64,000 nt of DNA from Circinella minor. Taxonomy: Eukaryota; Mucoromycota; Mucoromycetes; Mucorales; Lichtheimiaceae. Position numbers and translations under genes: made by a program. Shown here piece by piece: positions 12,292 to 24,600 of this stretch. The stretch is from positions 62,001-126,000 of the forward strand of contig JAEPRB010000104.1 of NCBI GenBank assembly GCA_016758965.1, written 5' to 3'. Numbering within the stretch: the first letter of the stretch is position 1; every line of letters starts with the position of its first letter. The notes under the pieces are model-generated. The model was not told the DNA's origin. It worked only from the letters and a program-made list of their open reading frames with translations, and did not search any database.

Positions 12292-13315
12292 ATGCGTTCT
12301 TTAATACATAACTTGAGAAGACGACGTCCACTTACACAAGCGACACCAATATCAACTAGTCATTCTAACCATCGTCAATTTTGTCACCATCGATTTTTAA
12401 CAACAACAACAACTTCCACCTATCAACAAAAAAACAAGACCTCTTCTTCTTCTTCTCCCACCAATGTTGAACCACGCCCTTCATCACTTGACCATTCCAT
12501 AAAATCTTCTCATTCCCCTTACCATTTCTACCAAACCAAAATTCTCGAAGAATATGTTCAACGACCTGCTAATGCGAGTACATTACGACAATACATTTTC
12601 TTTGGACGCCACATGACATCAGGTCGACTTGTTCAAGCCGCCAATTGGGTTCGTCACGAACTTTTAACACGTTTAGCTCATCGGATACGTGATTTTCAAC
12701 AACTACCATTTTTCGTTGGCTTAAATCCTCATATTGAATTTGTTTATCGACTTTATTGGGGAGCCTTTGAACAATTAAGAAAGCAGCCAACGATAAAAAC
12801 GTTGAATGATAATCAAGCATTTTGTCATATTTTAGAAAGTTTATTAGATGATGGAAAATTGGTAGTGCCTCGATTGGCATTAGGTATATCTGAATGCGCT
12901 CAGCATGATCGAGGTGAAGACTCTCAAGATTTGGATCGATTTATGAATCGTATGTTACGTTCAAGAATATCAAGAAGAATGTTGGCAGAACAACATTTAG
13001 CATTAACAGAAGCTCATGAACATGATTGGGATATGATGGGTGAAGGAGCGGATGGTTATGTGGGAATTATTTTTGTTCGATGTTCCGCAAGTGATTTGGT
13101 ATCTCAAGCAACTCGGCTTGTACGCCATCACGCAGAAGCAATCTATGCAAAAAAAGAAGCTGAAGGAAAGTTATCATCATCATCATTATCAAGAAAGACA
13201 CCACCTGCTATTGAAGTTCAAATTCATCAAGAAATCCAAAGCCAAGGTTTACAACAAGTGGAAAAATCTGATGAGATTGTTTTTGCCTATGTAAGTATTT
13301 TGCAAACCAAAAGTA

Positions 13316-13349
<34 letters not shown>

Positions 13350-14042
13350 CATTTACATGTGATTTTCATGTATTAAATCCAATTTTTTTTTCAAATATGA
13401 TAGGTCCCGGAACATTTAGAATATATATTATTTGAACTTTTAAGTAATGCTGTTCGATTTACAATGGAAAGACACAGTAAAAATGATTCATCGTCGTCTT
13501 ATCCACCTGTTAAATTAACAGTGAGCGCCAACGATACTGATGTCTATTTCCGTGTTTCAGATCAAGGGGGTGGAATTGACCCTGATGTTTACAAACATTT
13601 ATGGTCTTATCAAGCTCGAGCTCCTACAGGTCAATTTCATCATTTCCATCATATACAAAAAATGCCTTCCAGTATAAATGAACGAGCCAACCAAGCTGAA
13701 GATTTAGGAAATGTTCATCTAGGCATGGGACTTACCATGAGTCGTATTTTAGCCGAATATTGGGGTGGTGAGTTACAAGTCATGTCAATGCAAGGATATG
13801 GAACAGATGCTTATGTACGGATACCAAGGTTAGGTACAAAAGCGGAAAACCTTGGTTTCGAAGATCATCCAGCTGTAGCACCAACGGCAGTTCAACCTGG
13901 TCATGTTCATAATAATTCACAAAACCAGCAACAAGATCAGCCTCTCAATTGGTATCACCCATCTGTTATACAAAGGAATACACCTGGACATAGAAATGAT
14001 GGTGGTGATGGGTGGAGTAAAAGTTGTATGATGTTAGATTAA
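12292..14042 (+). CDS. Mitochondrial protein kinase of the PDK/BCKDK family
   Basis: These GHKL-fold kinases phosphorylate the E1-alpha subunit of pyruvate or branched-chain 2-oxoacid dehydrogenase in the mitochondrial matrix and switch the complex off. Two exons (12292-13290 and 13404-14042) give 545 residues. Residues 1-60 are Arg-rich and Ser/Thr-rich without acidic residues until about 60, as expected for a presequence. The helical domain carries RRMLAEQH (His235), the family's conserved catalytic-loop region. The ATP site is complete: N box with Glu344 and Asn348 (FELLSNAVR), G1 box DQGGGID from Asp386, and G2 box HLGMGLTMSRILAEYWGG from about residue 438. The join at the single intron restores AYVPEHLEY. 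The last 70 residues are a Gln/Asn/His-rich tail. I cannot tell PDK from BCKDK by eye; the sequence suits the yeast Pkp type. Confidence 0.92.
13319..13347. repeat. (TA)n microsatellite in the kinase-gene intron
   Basis: About 14 TA units within the single intron of the PDK/BCKDK-type gene. Confidence 0.9.
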
Positions 14043-14413
14043 AGATCCTTTTTTGTAAGTACATACACATAAACACACATTTATATGATTAGATTATAGA
14101 AACCAGATACAAACAATCATTTTTTTTGAATACCCTCTTCCCTTTATTTTAACGCGTATTTTCATTTTCAAAGTTGTACAGTTTCCCCTCTCACTCCATT
14201 CACATTCTTTGTCCCGCTCCCCTTGCAACCATAATATATATACAAATGTTTTCCATCAAGTTTCCAAAGCATTGCCATAAATGACATTATAAGTAAAAAA
14301 TAAAAAGACAAGATAAAATAGAGACATTGTTGATTTTTTTTAAAAAAGATACGCCATCCATCAAAAAAAGCTTCTAATGCACAACAATAATAATATTTTT
14401 ATTTTTGTCTTTT
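14043..14413. other. Convergent intergenic region, nothing recognised
   Basis: Short AT-rich region between the 3' ends of the kinase gene (+) and RPL35 (-). It presumably holds both 3' UTRs and poly(A) sites. Confidence 0.6.
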
Positions 14414-15377
14414 TTAAGCCTTGACAGCATACTTGCGAAGAGGGAAGTGGTTTTCCTTCTTTTGTTGCTTTTGGGTCTTCAACTTCTTTTCGAAGGGAGT
14501 CAAAGCACGACGCATAGCACGGGTCTTCTTGACACGAAGATCCAAAGGAATGTACTTCTTCTTTTGGTAGAAAAGACGAAGTTGCTCACGTTGGGTTTGG
14601 TTAATGACGGTCAAAGTGCGAGCAATGTTCTTGCGGGCCAAACCACTTTACAAAAAATAAATTAATAATTATATTTAGTTAAATCAAAGTCCTTCTCACA
14701 CCATAAACCTCAATTTATTTTAAAAAAAAATTACTTACATTTGGTGAAGCTTGGAGGCAGAACCACCGGCAACCTTTTGCACGCGAAGGGAAGCAAGTTC
14801 TTGCTTTTGCTCATCAAGAATCTTGAGAAGCTCGGCCTTGTTCTTGTTGCGAAGTTCGTATGCTTTGACGGCAACCTATTTTATTATCATTATTATTTAG
14901 TTATTTAAAACTTTTGTTTAATTTTTTTTTACAATCGAAGAAAAAAGAATCCAAATGATAAAGATCCAATTTAAAGTTAAATCCATTCATCCATGCATCC
15001 CTGACTCCCCCCTTTTCTACCATTTTCCATTTAATGCGTTTTCGAGTCGTAATATATTTCCACGGTTAAAAAAAATCGAATAGGGCCTTATTTTAGAATA
15101 AGCAAGTTTTTTTTTTTTTTTTAGGTTCTCGACCTGCCGTTTGAATTTTCCAAAAGATAATAATCATATTTTGTCATGGTAAAGATGGTTGTAAAAAAAA
15201 AATGGTGAGGGTCATTTTTTTTCGATGTGTTGTAATATACTCGGATGAATTAAATTGATGGATGAATGGATTGATGGATGGATTAAACGGATAGAACTTG
15301 TTTGGATGTATATCATCTAATGATTCTCTTTCCTCCATTCGATTTGGATCATATAACTTAGTATATAGGCTTACCAT
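14414..15377 (-). CDS. RPL35: 60S ribosomal protein uL29 (L35)
   Basis: A structural protein of the large ribosomal subunit near the peptide exit tunnel. Three coding exons: 15375-15377 (the ATG alone), 14739-14875 and 14414-14645, giving about 123 residues. The protein reads [18 protein letters not shown], then [21 protein letters not shown] and [14 protein letters not shown], and ends PLRKYAVKA. This matches eukaryotic L35 over its whole length. The start is set by the frame: exon 2 opens in phase 0 directly after an acceptor, has no ATG of its own, and the upstream sequence gives ATG followed at once by a GTAAGC donor. Intron 1 is long (499 nt) compared with its neighbours. The promoter is shared with the divergent gene at 15588. 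Confidence 0.95.
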
Positions 15378-15587
15378 TGGATTAAAAGAGAAGGCTAATC
15401 AACTGTGCGCCTGCACAGCACCATCTTACCTTGTGCGGAGTGACCGCCCATTTCCTTTTTTGGATTTATAGGGTATCCCTCTTTTTTTTCTGCGTCTATG
15501 CTGCGCTTTTTTTTTATTTCTTTGTGCTTTGTTTCCAAGTTATATATCATTATTATTATTACTGCTGTTATTATTGCTATTATTAAA
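15378..15587. promoter_or_regulatory. Short divergent promoter between RPL35 and an unrecognised gene
   Basis: Only about 210 nt separate the two start codons. A GC-richer block (about 15400-15475) stands out from the AT-rich surroundings and probably holds the ribosomal-protein gene control elements. I do not recognise a specific factor site. Confidence 0.5.
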
Positions 15588-17773
15588 ATGACCATTGGAA
15601 CACAAGTTGTAAGTGAGAATTCATAATAATAGTAATATACTTCTTTTTATATTAGATATAATAATAACAATAATAATAGGATCCTGTTCTTAGAAGAAGT
15701 ATAAAACAAAAAACTTCATCGTTCCTAACTGACGTAGCACTAGTTGAAAAACGACTTTACTTTGAACGACAACGACATTCATATAAGAATGGAAATATAA
15801 TTAATAGTGAATTAGAATATATGATTACAACTAGTCTTGAAGCTGGCAATTGTATGTGTCCTAGCTCTTATTTCCCTTAATGAGTTCTGTTAATAAATGA
15901 GCAAAAAAATGGAATAACTTATTATTTCTTTTCTTGTTTCAATTAGACGAAGGGGCATTTAATACCATTGAAGATATAATATTGGGAAAACAGCAATGTA
16001 CAAGGTAAAAGAAAAAGGAAAATAGTTTTATTTTGTCATGGATACTGATAAAAAATAATTACTTTAAAGGAAACAATAGACTCGTAATATATTACTTGTT
16101 TGATCTTATTTTGCGACCCAGTCAAGTCTATGACAACTTGTCTCCACAAATGATATTGACCATGGCACAAAAAGCACGACATATGTTACTTATGATATTA
16201 GAAACATTTGGTTCAAATGCATTTATGGAAATATGGGATTTATTTGATGATGGGAAACGAGTATCATCACGTGGAAGGAGAACACGAAAACGCGTCTATA
16301 CAATCAAATTGAAGAGTGATGGAATTGGTGAAGAAGAAGAGGAAGAAGATGAACGGGAAGAAGAAATCTACCATAGTTCATTCTCAGAATTTGAACATTT
16401 CCAGCAATTTTTTGCTTCTTCAGTGGGCTATAAAGATGACTTTGATGGGGTGAAAAGGCAAAAAATTACTGAACGAGGCCCTTCAATGCGTGCACCTGCA
16501 GGATATAAGGTAAAAATAGGAAAAGTGTGAAATAGCTGCGCGTAAAAATAAGTAAATAAAGTCGCGTTTTGTGTATGTGTTAATATAAATATGTTTATCT
16601 GATGGGGATTTTTTAACTAGCGTCGAATAATGGTTCTGGATGTTCTCTTGTCAGTATTAGAAGATGATTTATATCAAACTGAGGGTAATTTTTTTTTATA
16701 TCTATATATATAATGGAATTTACATGTTAATCTTTTCTATCTTTTTTGGGCGTGTCTACTTACCATTCCTTAAATTTTTATTACTTCACTTTTTCAGGGG
16801 ATCCATCAGCATTAGAAAGTTGTATTCTTGTCAACAAAATTATTAATGATCATCGAGAAATTGCTCGATGGTTGGATATTATTTTTAAAACAATGGGAAC
16901 TAATATCGATGAAGATATCAATCAACCAGATATAAATCCTCAAAATACCATGATAAATGCAGAATTTGGGGCGAGGATGCTAAATATGGTAATGTACCTG
17001 GATCATTACGACACTAGCAGGGTATGACTTTGTGAATATGTAATCTAACACTATAACTATAGATGATTGCTGTTTCATACTGCGATACAGGTATAATTGA
17101 ATCCAAGGATCTCGTATATCAATCATTTCGAAGATTATCTATGTTAGATGTAGATGGTTGTAGTAATATGATTCAGGTAACTAAAAGTAAAGTTAATTAT
17201 TTTGTTGAAGTCCATTCAACTAATTTTTTCATTATTACAATGAATTTTAAATTTTTCCTCTAGCTGATTAAATTTAATACATATACCTTCAATGTGCTTG
17301 ATACATTTATCTCTGATTCCAATGTCACCAATGTACAACGTCAATACAAATCCATGCGAAAACAGAAACTAACAATTAATTTCATGGATAAATTCATCAA
17401 ATTCGATTTAAACACACAGCCTGCTCATCTTGAATCGATACAACATATATATCGACATATACAAATTATCGTATGGAAATTGCTATTAGGGACGGATATT
17501 CGTCAAACGTATTATCAAGAGCAGTTACAAAAACGGGGACATACTGTGATTGAGGGTATTACCATGACAACAGAAGAGCAGGTGAAGGATACAGTGGTTG
17601 GAGTTGTAGAAGAAGTGGATGTTGTAGCTATTTCAAGAACAACAATGAGTATGTGGAGAAGACAAGTAAAAGATATGTTGAATTATGTCAAAAATTATAA
17701 TGACAACAACTATTATGAAATTGAAAAAAAGATCGATTGGTCCATATCTCTTGTGGAAAACATAATGTTATAG
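15588..17773 (+). CDS. Unrecognised eight-exon gene, 530-residue mainly helical protein
   Basis: I do not recognise this protein. Eight exons join with consistent phases: 15588-15608, 15680-15851, 15947-16004, 16080-16509, 16621-16684, 16798-17021, 17063-17176 and 17264-17773. The sequence is not low-complexity apart from one acidic run (GEEEEEEDEREEE) in exon 4, flanked by basic stretches such as RGRRTRKR and KRQK. Several amphipathic, Leu/Ile-rich helices are visible (for example LVIYYLFDLILRPSQVYDNL and RRIMVLDVLLSVLEDDLY). No signal peptide or membrane segment is seen. Acidic and basic patches with helical blocks would suit a nuclear protein, but that is speculation. The open frame across seven introns is strong evidence that the gene is real. 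The start is the only ATG that leads into the exon chain. Confidence 0.75.
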
Positions 17774-19831
17774 AAAACATCTTTTAAAAATATATTATTT
17801 AGCATTGTATTTTGGCATTCTCGTCTATGTATATAGCATATTTATAAATAACTTTATAATTATTAGCATTTAGCATGTATCACCTTATTTCTTTATTTCT
17901 CTGGTGGTTTTACATATTTCTTTTTAATATATCTCTTTAATAGATGGAATGAATAAATTATATCATCTCTTCGCGTATGTACACCGTACGTATCATTTAA
18001 ACTGAACCACAAAGAATTGCTTAATAAACATTTTCTACCGAATTTGAACCGAATAAAAGAAGCATCAATAACACAAACGACAATAATAGCCATTTTTAAA
18101 AAGATAAGAGTAAAAAAGTGGAGCATGTAATAATACGTAGTTGCTCTATTATAACATTTTAATCATACAGCAGGCGATCATTGAATAGTGATTTCCGATT
18201 AAAATTACCGCTATTTACCTTCAAGATTCTGTTGAGCAAGTGCAATAGTTATTTTATTCATTATTGCGAAGTTAAATTTTATTTATTTTTGGGAACAGAT
18301 CGAATGAAACACTCATTTATCAAGAAAATCATTTGCAGATTTAGATATACTTTTACTATTATCTAGTTGAAAACTCCAACGCCCATATTGCAACAATAAT
18401 GATATATTCTACCGGTTGTGACATAAATGAAAACAAGCATATCTATTTTATATTATGGACCAGTTTTATTGAGTTTTTTTAATCAGTATATTTATAATAA
18501 CTGCATATTGTAATTATTTACTGTTCTTATTTGCCCTTAATTTTGTTTTGTACGATTTGCATTATCTTTTTACTAACAAAGCGAAAAACAAAAAAACTTC
18601 AAACTAATATAAAAGCAAAACGTTTTGCGGTTACGTGATAATGATAAATGTCGTAATACAATAACTTTTATTTTATCAAAAAATAATAAAATTAAATTAC
18701 ACGTGTTACCCAAGCAACTTTGAGTTACGTATTATATATAATTTGATAAGTTACGTATTGGGACATAATGTATCAATAGATAATTATTGGTACAGTGGTA
18801 CAATAGCGGCCCGTTAATCACACACTCGCTATTTTTTGATCTTCAATTATTTGACAACCCTCACTCCGTCAAAAATAACGATATATTAAGATACACTAGT
18901 AAAATGTGTCTTGTTAAAATTTACGCCCTTTTATTTTCATCCAAAATACGTAAGTGAGAATTTTCACTTTGAAATAAGCGAGGCTGCACTGTACAAATAG
19001 GGGGTATATGACTAAGAAAGAAAATTACTCTTTATCTTGTTAACCTCATTTTTTGCATTTGTGGAAGAGTAGTTCTACCACCAACTTTGTTTTATTTCCA
19101 GAAATATTGTATTAAGATAACGTTAAATCCGTGAAGGTAATACAAAGAAAAGTTGGAGTAAAGACATCTCATGTGGAGGCTTGTACAGGTATAAATCAAC
19201 ATGACGACAAATTACCAAAATAGGACCGTAAAAACTTATGCTTTTTGACACAAAGAATTAGGCCTGAAAAGGAATAGGTCGTACAAAAAGTATCCCTTGT
19301 CACCTTTCTTTTGACTTTATGCAAACTTTAAAAATACCGAAAGGTAAAAAAAAAGATTACGTACGCACAAAACTTATATCTTATATTAGAAACTCGGTCA
19401 GCCTCTCCCCCCCCCCAACAATTTAATAGCTTTTAGATATACAGGTGAATTAAAATAATTAATTTTTTCTCAAAAAAAAAAGGCATATATTTAATAATAA
19501 TAAGAATTCATACAATACAAATAACGTTCAACACTAAAAAAAAAATGGAAAATGGGAAGAGACTACATACAAAAAATTAAATCAAAAGTCACTGCTACTT
19601 TCAAAAATATTATACAAGGGAAAATAGAGGGAATGGATGGGATAAATGTTACATATTGGTGTGTTCATGATGGTATAATAAATAAAAACAGAAGTTGACA
19701 CAAAAAAAGAAAATGATCACGTAGGGATATGCAATTGTCAAAAATATGTACGGTTTCCTTCTTCAACAACGAGTTAGTTGAATGAAAGTTTAGTCATCAA
19801 ACAAGAAAAAAATATGTGACACAATATTTCT
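17774..19831. other. Long convergent intergenic region with clustered TTACGT-type sites
   Basis: About 2 kb between two gene 3' ends. Only short chance frames are present. TTACGT or its complement occurs at 18631-18636, 18725-18730, 18751-18756 and 18947-18953, and CACGTG at 18700-18705. A C10 run lies at 19407-19416. No RNA gene was recognised. Confidence 0.5.
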
Positions 19832-21688
19832 CTAACTTGCTGCAAAAATGTTATTATTTGCTGTCATGAAGACATTCATGGTTTCCAAGACTAAGTAACA
19901 TGATGTTATGAATTAGAATCACTATTCATGTATATACATTCGTTTAATATTAATAGTAATAATAAAAATAAAAGTAGCGACTTACAAGAAGGAGGTATGG
20001 ATGCTGATGGACGTTGATGATAATGATAAGATTGTTTATGAATGTTTTCATCGAATTGTTTCGGAAAATGAGTAGAATACTGTTCACGATTAATATACAT
20101 TTGCTTTCGTTCGTTTAACATTTGTAACATTTGCTGTCCAAAATTAACCACGGTTTCCACTGCATCGTCTGTACGTTTATGAGGTCGATGGTTTGGTAAC
20201 AAAAACCAATATTTCACAAGAAAACGCTTAGGTACCAACCAACAATCTGGATTACCAATTTCTCCACCCGTAAATACAGCATTCTCAATCAATATATCAA
20301 ACATATCATCCACATCATAAAAGTCTTGGAACAAAATCATATGATCCCTAAGGGGTGGCCAAGGAATAATGTCAATACGCCTGTCATGAGGGATCGTACG
20401 TTGTAATTCAGCTAATATTATTAACAAACAATAAAATGAGTAAGGTAGATCCATTGTTAATAATAGAGTCATAAACTCTGTGTCCACCCCAAAGAAAAAA
20501 AGACTTACTCGGTGTAAAAAGAGTTGGATCTTTGCTTGCGTTTTGTAATGATCTCAATCGATTGATAGCCTCTTTTGGACAAAAAGATGGTGTTTTAATT
20601 GTTGAGTTGACAAATTCTTCTTTTACTTGTCGACTTTCTTCTGTTTCACTGGAACTGGTATCAGAACTTAAACTATCACTATCTTTTGTCGTGGTTAAGA
20701 CATTCTTGGCGGTGTCGGTGTTGTTAGCGGTGTTGTCAAATAATGTATCCATAGGATCATTCAAATATACAGAAATATCCATATCGTTATTATCATTGTT
20801 TTCATTTGTGATGGGCTGTGATGGAAGACTTGCTTGTTGCTGCTGTTGCTGATGTTGTGTCAAAAGACTTGCAAGATCACCTGCTTGTCCGCGTGGAACC
20901 AAATCGGTACTTAATAATTGTTGAAAAAATGAGTTCTCAAGATGATTTGCAAGTTGTGGAGCAATTGAGGCAACATCCAAACCAGTAAGAGTTGAGTCAG
21001 ATGGATCTGACATTGGTGACGATACTGAAGACAGGGGCGTTGATATCTTGCCATTGTTATTGTTGGTACTGTCAAGCAAAGAAGAATACAAATCTTGAAT
21101 TGTGGATGGAGGTGATGAGGAAACTTTGGCTAACAAATCTTTATCTTCATTCTTACTTGTCTCTTTTTCCGATGTCGATGGCGATAGCGATGATGAATGG
21201 CTAATAATATGTCGTTGATGATCCAAGAAGAATTCAAGTGATTGTGGAATACCCTTGGTGCGCGAAAATGTTAAATGATCCGACCCATAAACATCTGTCT
21301 TGTTAGCATCCCAAAATTTGGGCACATCCACCCGATTCGCCATGCATGCCAACTTCAATGTAAGTACAAATCCTTTCAAGTAGTTGTTTTCATATAGAAG
21401 TTCCTCATTCTTTTGGCGTAACATGTTTGCTTCTTGGATAGCTTGATCTCGTTGATACATGCTTCGTTTAACATTTAATTCGGCTTCTTGCATTTCACGT
21501 CGTTTTCGTTCACGGAATGCTCGTTGAGCAGCTCGATTTTGTGCTTTGCGTTGAGCAGGTGAAGGGGGGTTGGGCTTACGCCCTGGTTTTTTGCGTGGGC
21601 GGACAGGTTGACCATTTTGATCAACATTACCAAGCTCGTATGATGGATCAAAGTGCTCAAAGGAAATGTCAGGTGATGATGAAGACAT
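19832..21688 (-). CDS. bZIP transcription factor with C-terminal DUF3425
   Basis: A fungal bZIP regulator that should bind DNA as a dimer in the nucleus. Exons 20509-21688, 19986-20411 and 19832-19890 give 554 residues. The basic region is at about residues 47-66 (N51-x-AAQRAFR), of the AP-1/Pap1-like type, and is followed by a zipper with hydrophobic heptads to about residue 110. The middle is Ser/Thr/Gln-rich, as in activation domains. Exon 2 encodes a DUF3425 domain (IDIIPWPPLRDHM, GGEIGNPDCWLVPKRFLVKYW), which pairs with bZIP domains in filamentous fungi. The last exon is inferred: a GTAAGT donor at 19980-19985 joins an acceptor at 19891, with a TTCTAAT branch site, and ends in FAAS. Without that splice the frame runs into a low-complexity Leu tail. 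I see no Yap-type Cys-rich domain, so an oxidative-stress role is not supported by sequence. Confidence 0.9.
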
Positions 21689-24600
21689 GTTATCGAATTA
21701 TCTTTGATGGGAGAATAGAAGAGTAAGTGAGAGTAGGGGAACAAAAGTGAGAAAAAAGTGGAAGAGAAATGAATTATATACTCTCTTTCCCTTCCGCCCA
21801 CAGATATATAGTCCAAAGGATCCGCGTCTCACGTGCTTAAAAAATAGAAAAAATTTACTCTGTTTCTCTTTCTTTAAGGCCGATCTCAATTAAAACAAAA
21901 TTGACACGTTTTCTTTAGTTGTTACGTAGTTGCTCTTGGAAGTCTAAGAATCCAACTTTTTTTTTTAAAAAAAAAAACCCATGTGAAGGGAATAGGTTAC
22001 AAAGAGAAACGTGTTGATAGTTACTGGGTTACACTTAGTAGCCATTGAAAAACGATCTTCATGTATATAGAATTGTTACAAGGATCAGTGGACTTATACT
22101 GTGTACACAATACATCTGGGGTTCCCCACTCCACATACAATATTACCAGAAACAATCTTATTTTTTTTTCACATGTTACTCAGCTTATGTTGCACAGACC
22201 AAGCAAAGAAAAAATCTCATCTTTTTTATAATACAGGAGATACCTTACAGATTTCCATAAACGTTTGCTACCTATTATTTTTTCGTCATATCTTATAAAA
22301 TGTTATATACAGCAAATTACAAAATACTTTATTAGACTATATATAAAATGTTGTTACTTTCATAAAAGCGTTATATTCGATTGAAAATTTAATGGAGTTT
22401 AATAAGTGGGGTTAAGGGAATGAGAAAAACAAGAATTAAACAAATAAATAAAAAAAGGTTCTCACGAATGAATCTGTAGGCTTCTCCGGCACAACCTTTT
22501 ACTACGGAGCTGGGGCCGTATTAAAAATAAAATTATTACATTTTTGACACGTTCATATATGTTTTTTAACAATTTTCCCGTGAAAACCAGTATTCATCCC
22601 AATTTTTTTTTTTAGTTTAACCTGATAATGACAATAAGTAAAAAGTAAGTGAAATAAGTAAACGTACGAAAACATTAAATAATGTGGCGACCTTTGGCAG
22701 AAATACGACAATATGTTGGGTCAATGCTAAGAGATTCTTGGCAACACAAAATATTTATATGGGATTTTAAAAAAAAAAGCAAGCAAATAACCAGCTGCTT
22801 AATATATAAATATATCGTTTTTTTTTGGGGACGGGCTGGTTGGTTATATTTGCTCATGATACCATGATCAGTCGGGAGTGTTGAATATGTTTTAATCATC
22901 AAGATGATCGATCTGAAAAGACTTTTATTTTTTTTTCCAAGCCATGGATGATGCCAGTGAAAATAACGATGACACTAAATTTTTCTTGAAGGAACACAGA
23001 TCGATCCCACTATCATCACTTATATTAACACGTTCAACTCTCCGCCTCCACCTGCGTACTACTCCTCTTCTTGTTTCTTTTTCATGACATCAAAGGTCAA
23101 AGCTAAGATTATTGACCGGTGTTTATCTTATCCGATGCTCCATTCTTTTTTAACAGCTCACTGCCACGCTTGCATAATTAAGCCTTCGTTGTTTTTCTCA
23201 CTGCTTTTAATAGATATTCGCCAGTTATTAATAGTAGCGTACTTATCTAACCCTGGGTGTACTTTTTACTAGTGTTCTACGAAAAGCAAAAATTTACATA
23301 GATCAGTTCCTGAGCAAGTAAGTTATACATAGGGATATTTCCTACCTAGTTTATTTGTTTTCTGTGATATCATGACATGAAAATATATTAAACATTGCTA
23401 CTTTAAACCAGATACTGATGCTCATTCTTATTTTTTACGCCAACATATAAAAACGATGGCATTTTTACAAATGCTACAGCAACACATAAAACAATAAACA
23501 CTCCAAAAACCACAGGCATACATTAGTAGCTGCAATAGCATATTCATTCTAATTGTAGAAAACTCGTTTCCCTAGGTTTTCCCGAAAAAAAAAACAGAAC
23601 ACGTGAAAATGGCTATGTGTTTCACTTACCTATTGATCTCCAAGAAATTAACCGTGTTTTTGTCAAACTGTTGATTTACTGATATGCATTATAAAAATTC
23701 TGAAGGAACCAACGAGCTTTGTTTTCCTGAGAACAGAAAAGGAAATGGTCTTAGAGGGAAAAAGTGTAACCATTATCGGTTAAAATCTCGGAAAGAGCCT
23801 CGTTTTTTCACCTTGTAGTGCCAACAATAATAAATATCCCCAAGGGTCAACTATATAACATATCGATTTCACATCCAATAATAAAAGATATTAACTTAAA
23901 CATATTTTTTACGTACTTCATCCCTTTTTTTTGTTACTACCACTCCTGCTTTCAAAATTCATTCATTATCGGAACAATTACCATATATGTATTGGTTGAT
24001 GAAAACATTATAAATTAGGTAAAGCTAATACTTTTAATGGCGTAATCCATACAAACAAATACGCATAATAGTACTCTACTTACGAAAACGAATTTATCTT
24101 TCTCGTATAGTGAATAACAAAACGACTTCATCTATGTTATTTTACTATTCCAATGGATGCCCACCAAGTAATGATGTATACAGTAGTAGTTAATGTCAAT
24201 ATAGAAATCGAAATTCGATTGATATTTTTTATATACATATTGTATTACTTAAAATACATGGAACATTATTAAAGATCTTATTATATGTGACACAAACTCA
24301 AATACTCTTTCTCCCCCTTAATTTATCTCGCCATGAGGCTGATTATTATATAAATAATAGTTATTGTATTAGTAGCGCTTGTTTTTTTTTTGTATCCTTG
24401 AATCAAGTAAGAGAAGGAGTAAACAGGTATACACCTACTTATCAAAGAATCGCCTAAAATAACACACAAGTCCGATAAAGTACGGATTTGTGCCAAATGC
24501 CACTTTCACCTTTCTTTGATATCTATGCGCGAGACCATAAAATTTAAACCAGTAATCTGGATAAATTAACGATATATGTTGTATAAGTTAAAAACACTTT

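Noticed and set aside
17893..18366. Two short frames downstream of the unrecognised gene
   Set aside because: AT-rich composition, no splice or start support, and typical of 3' flanking DNA.
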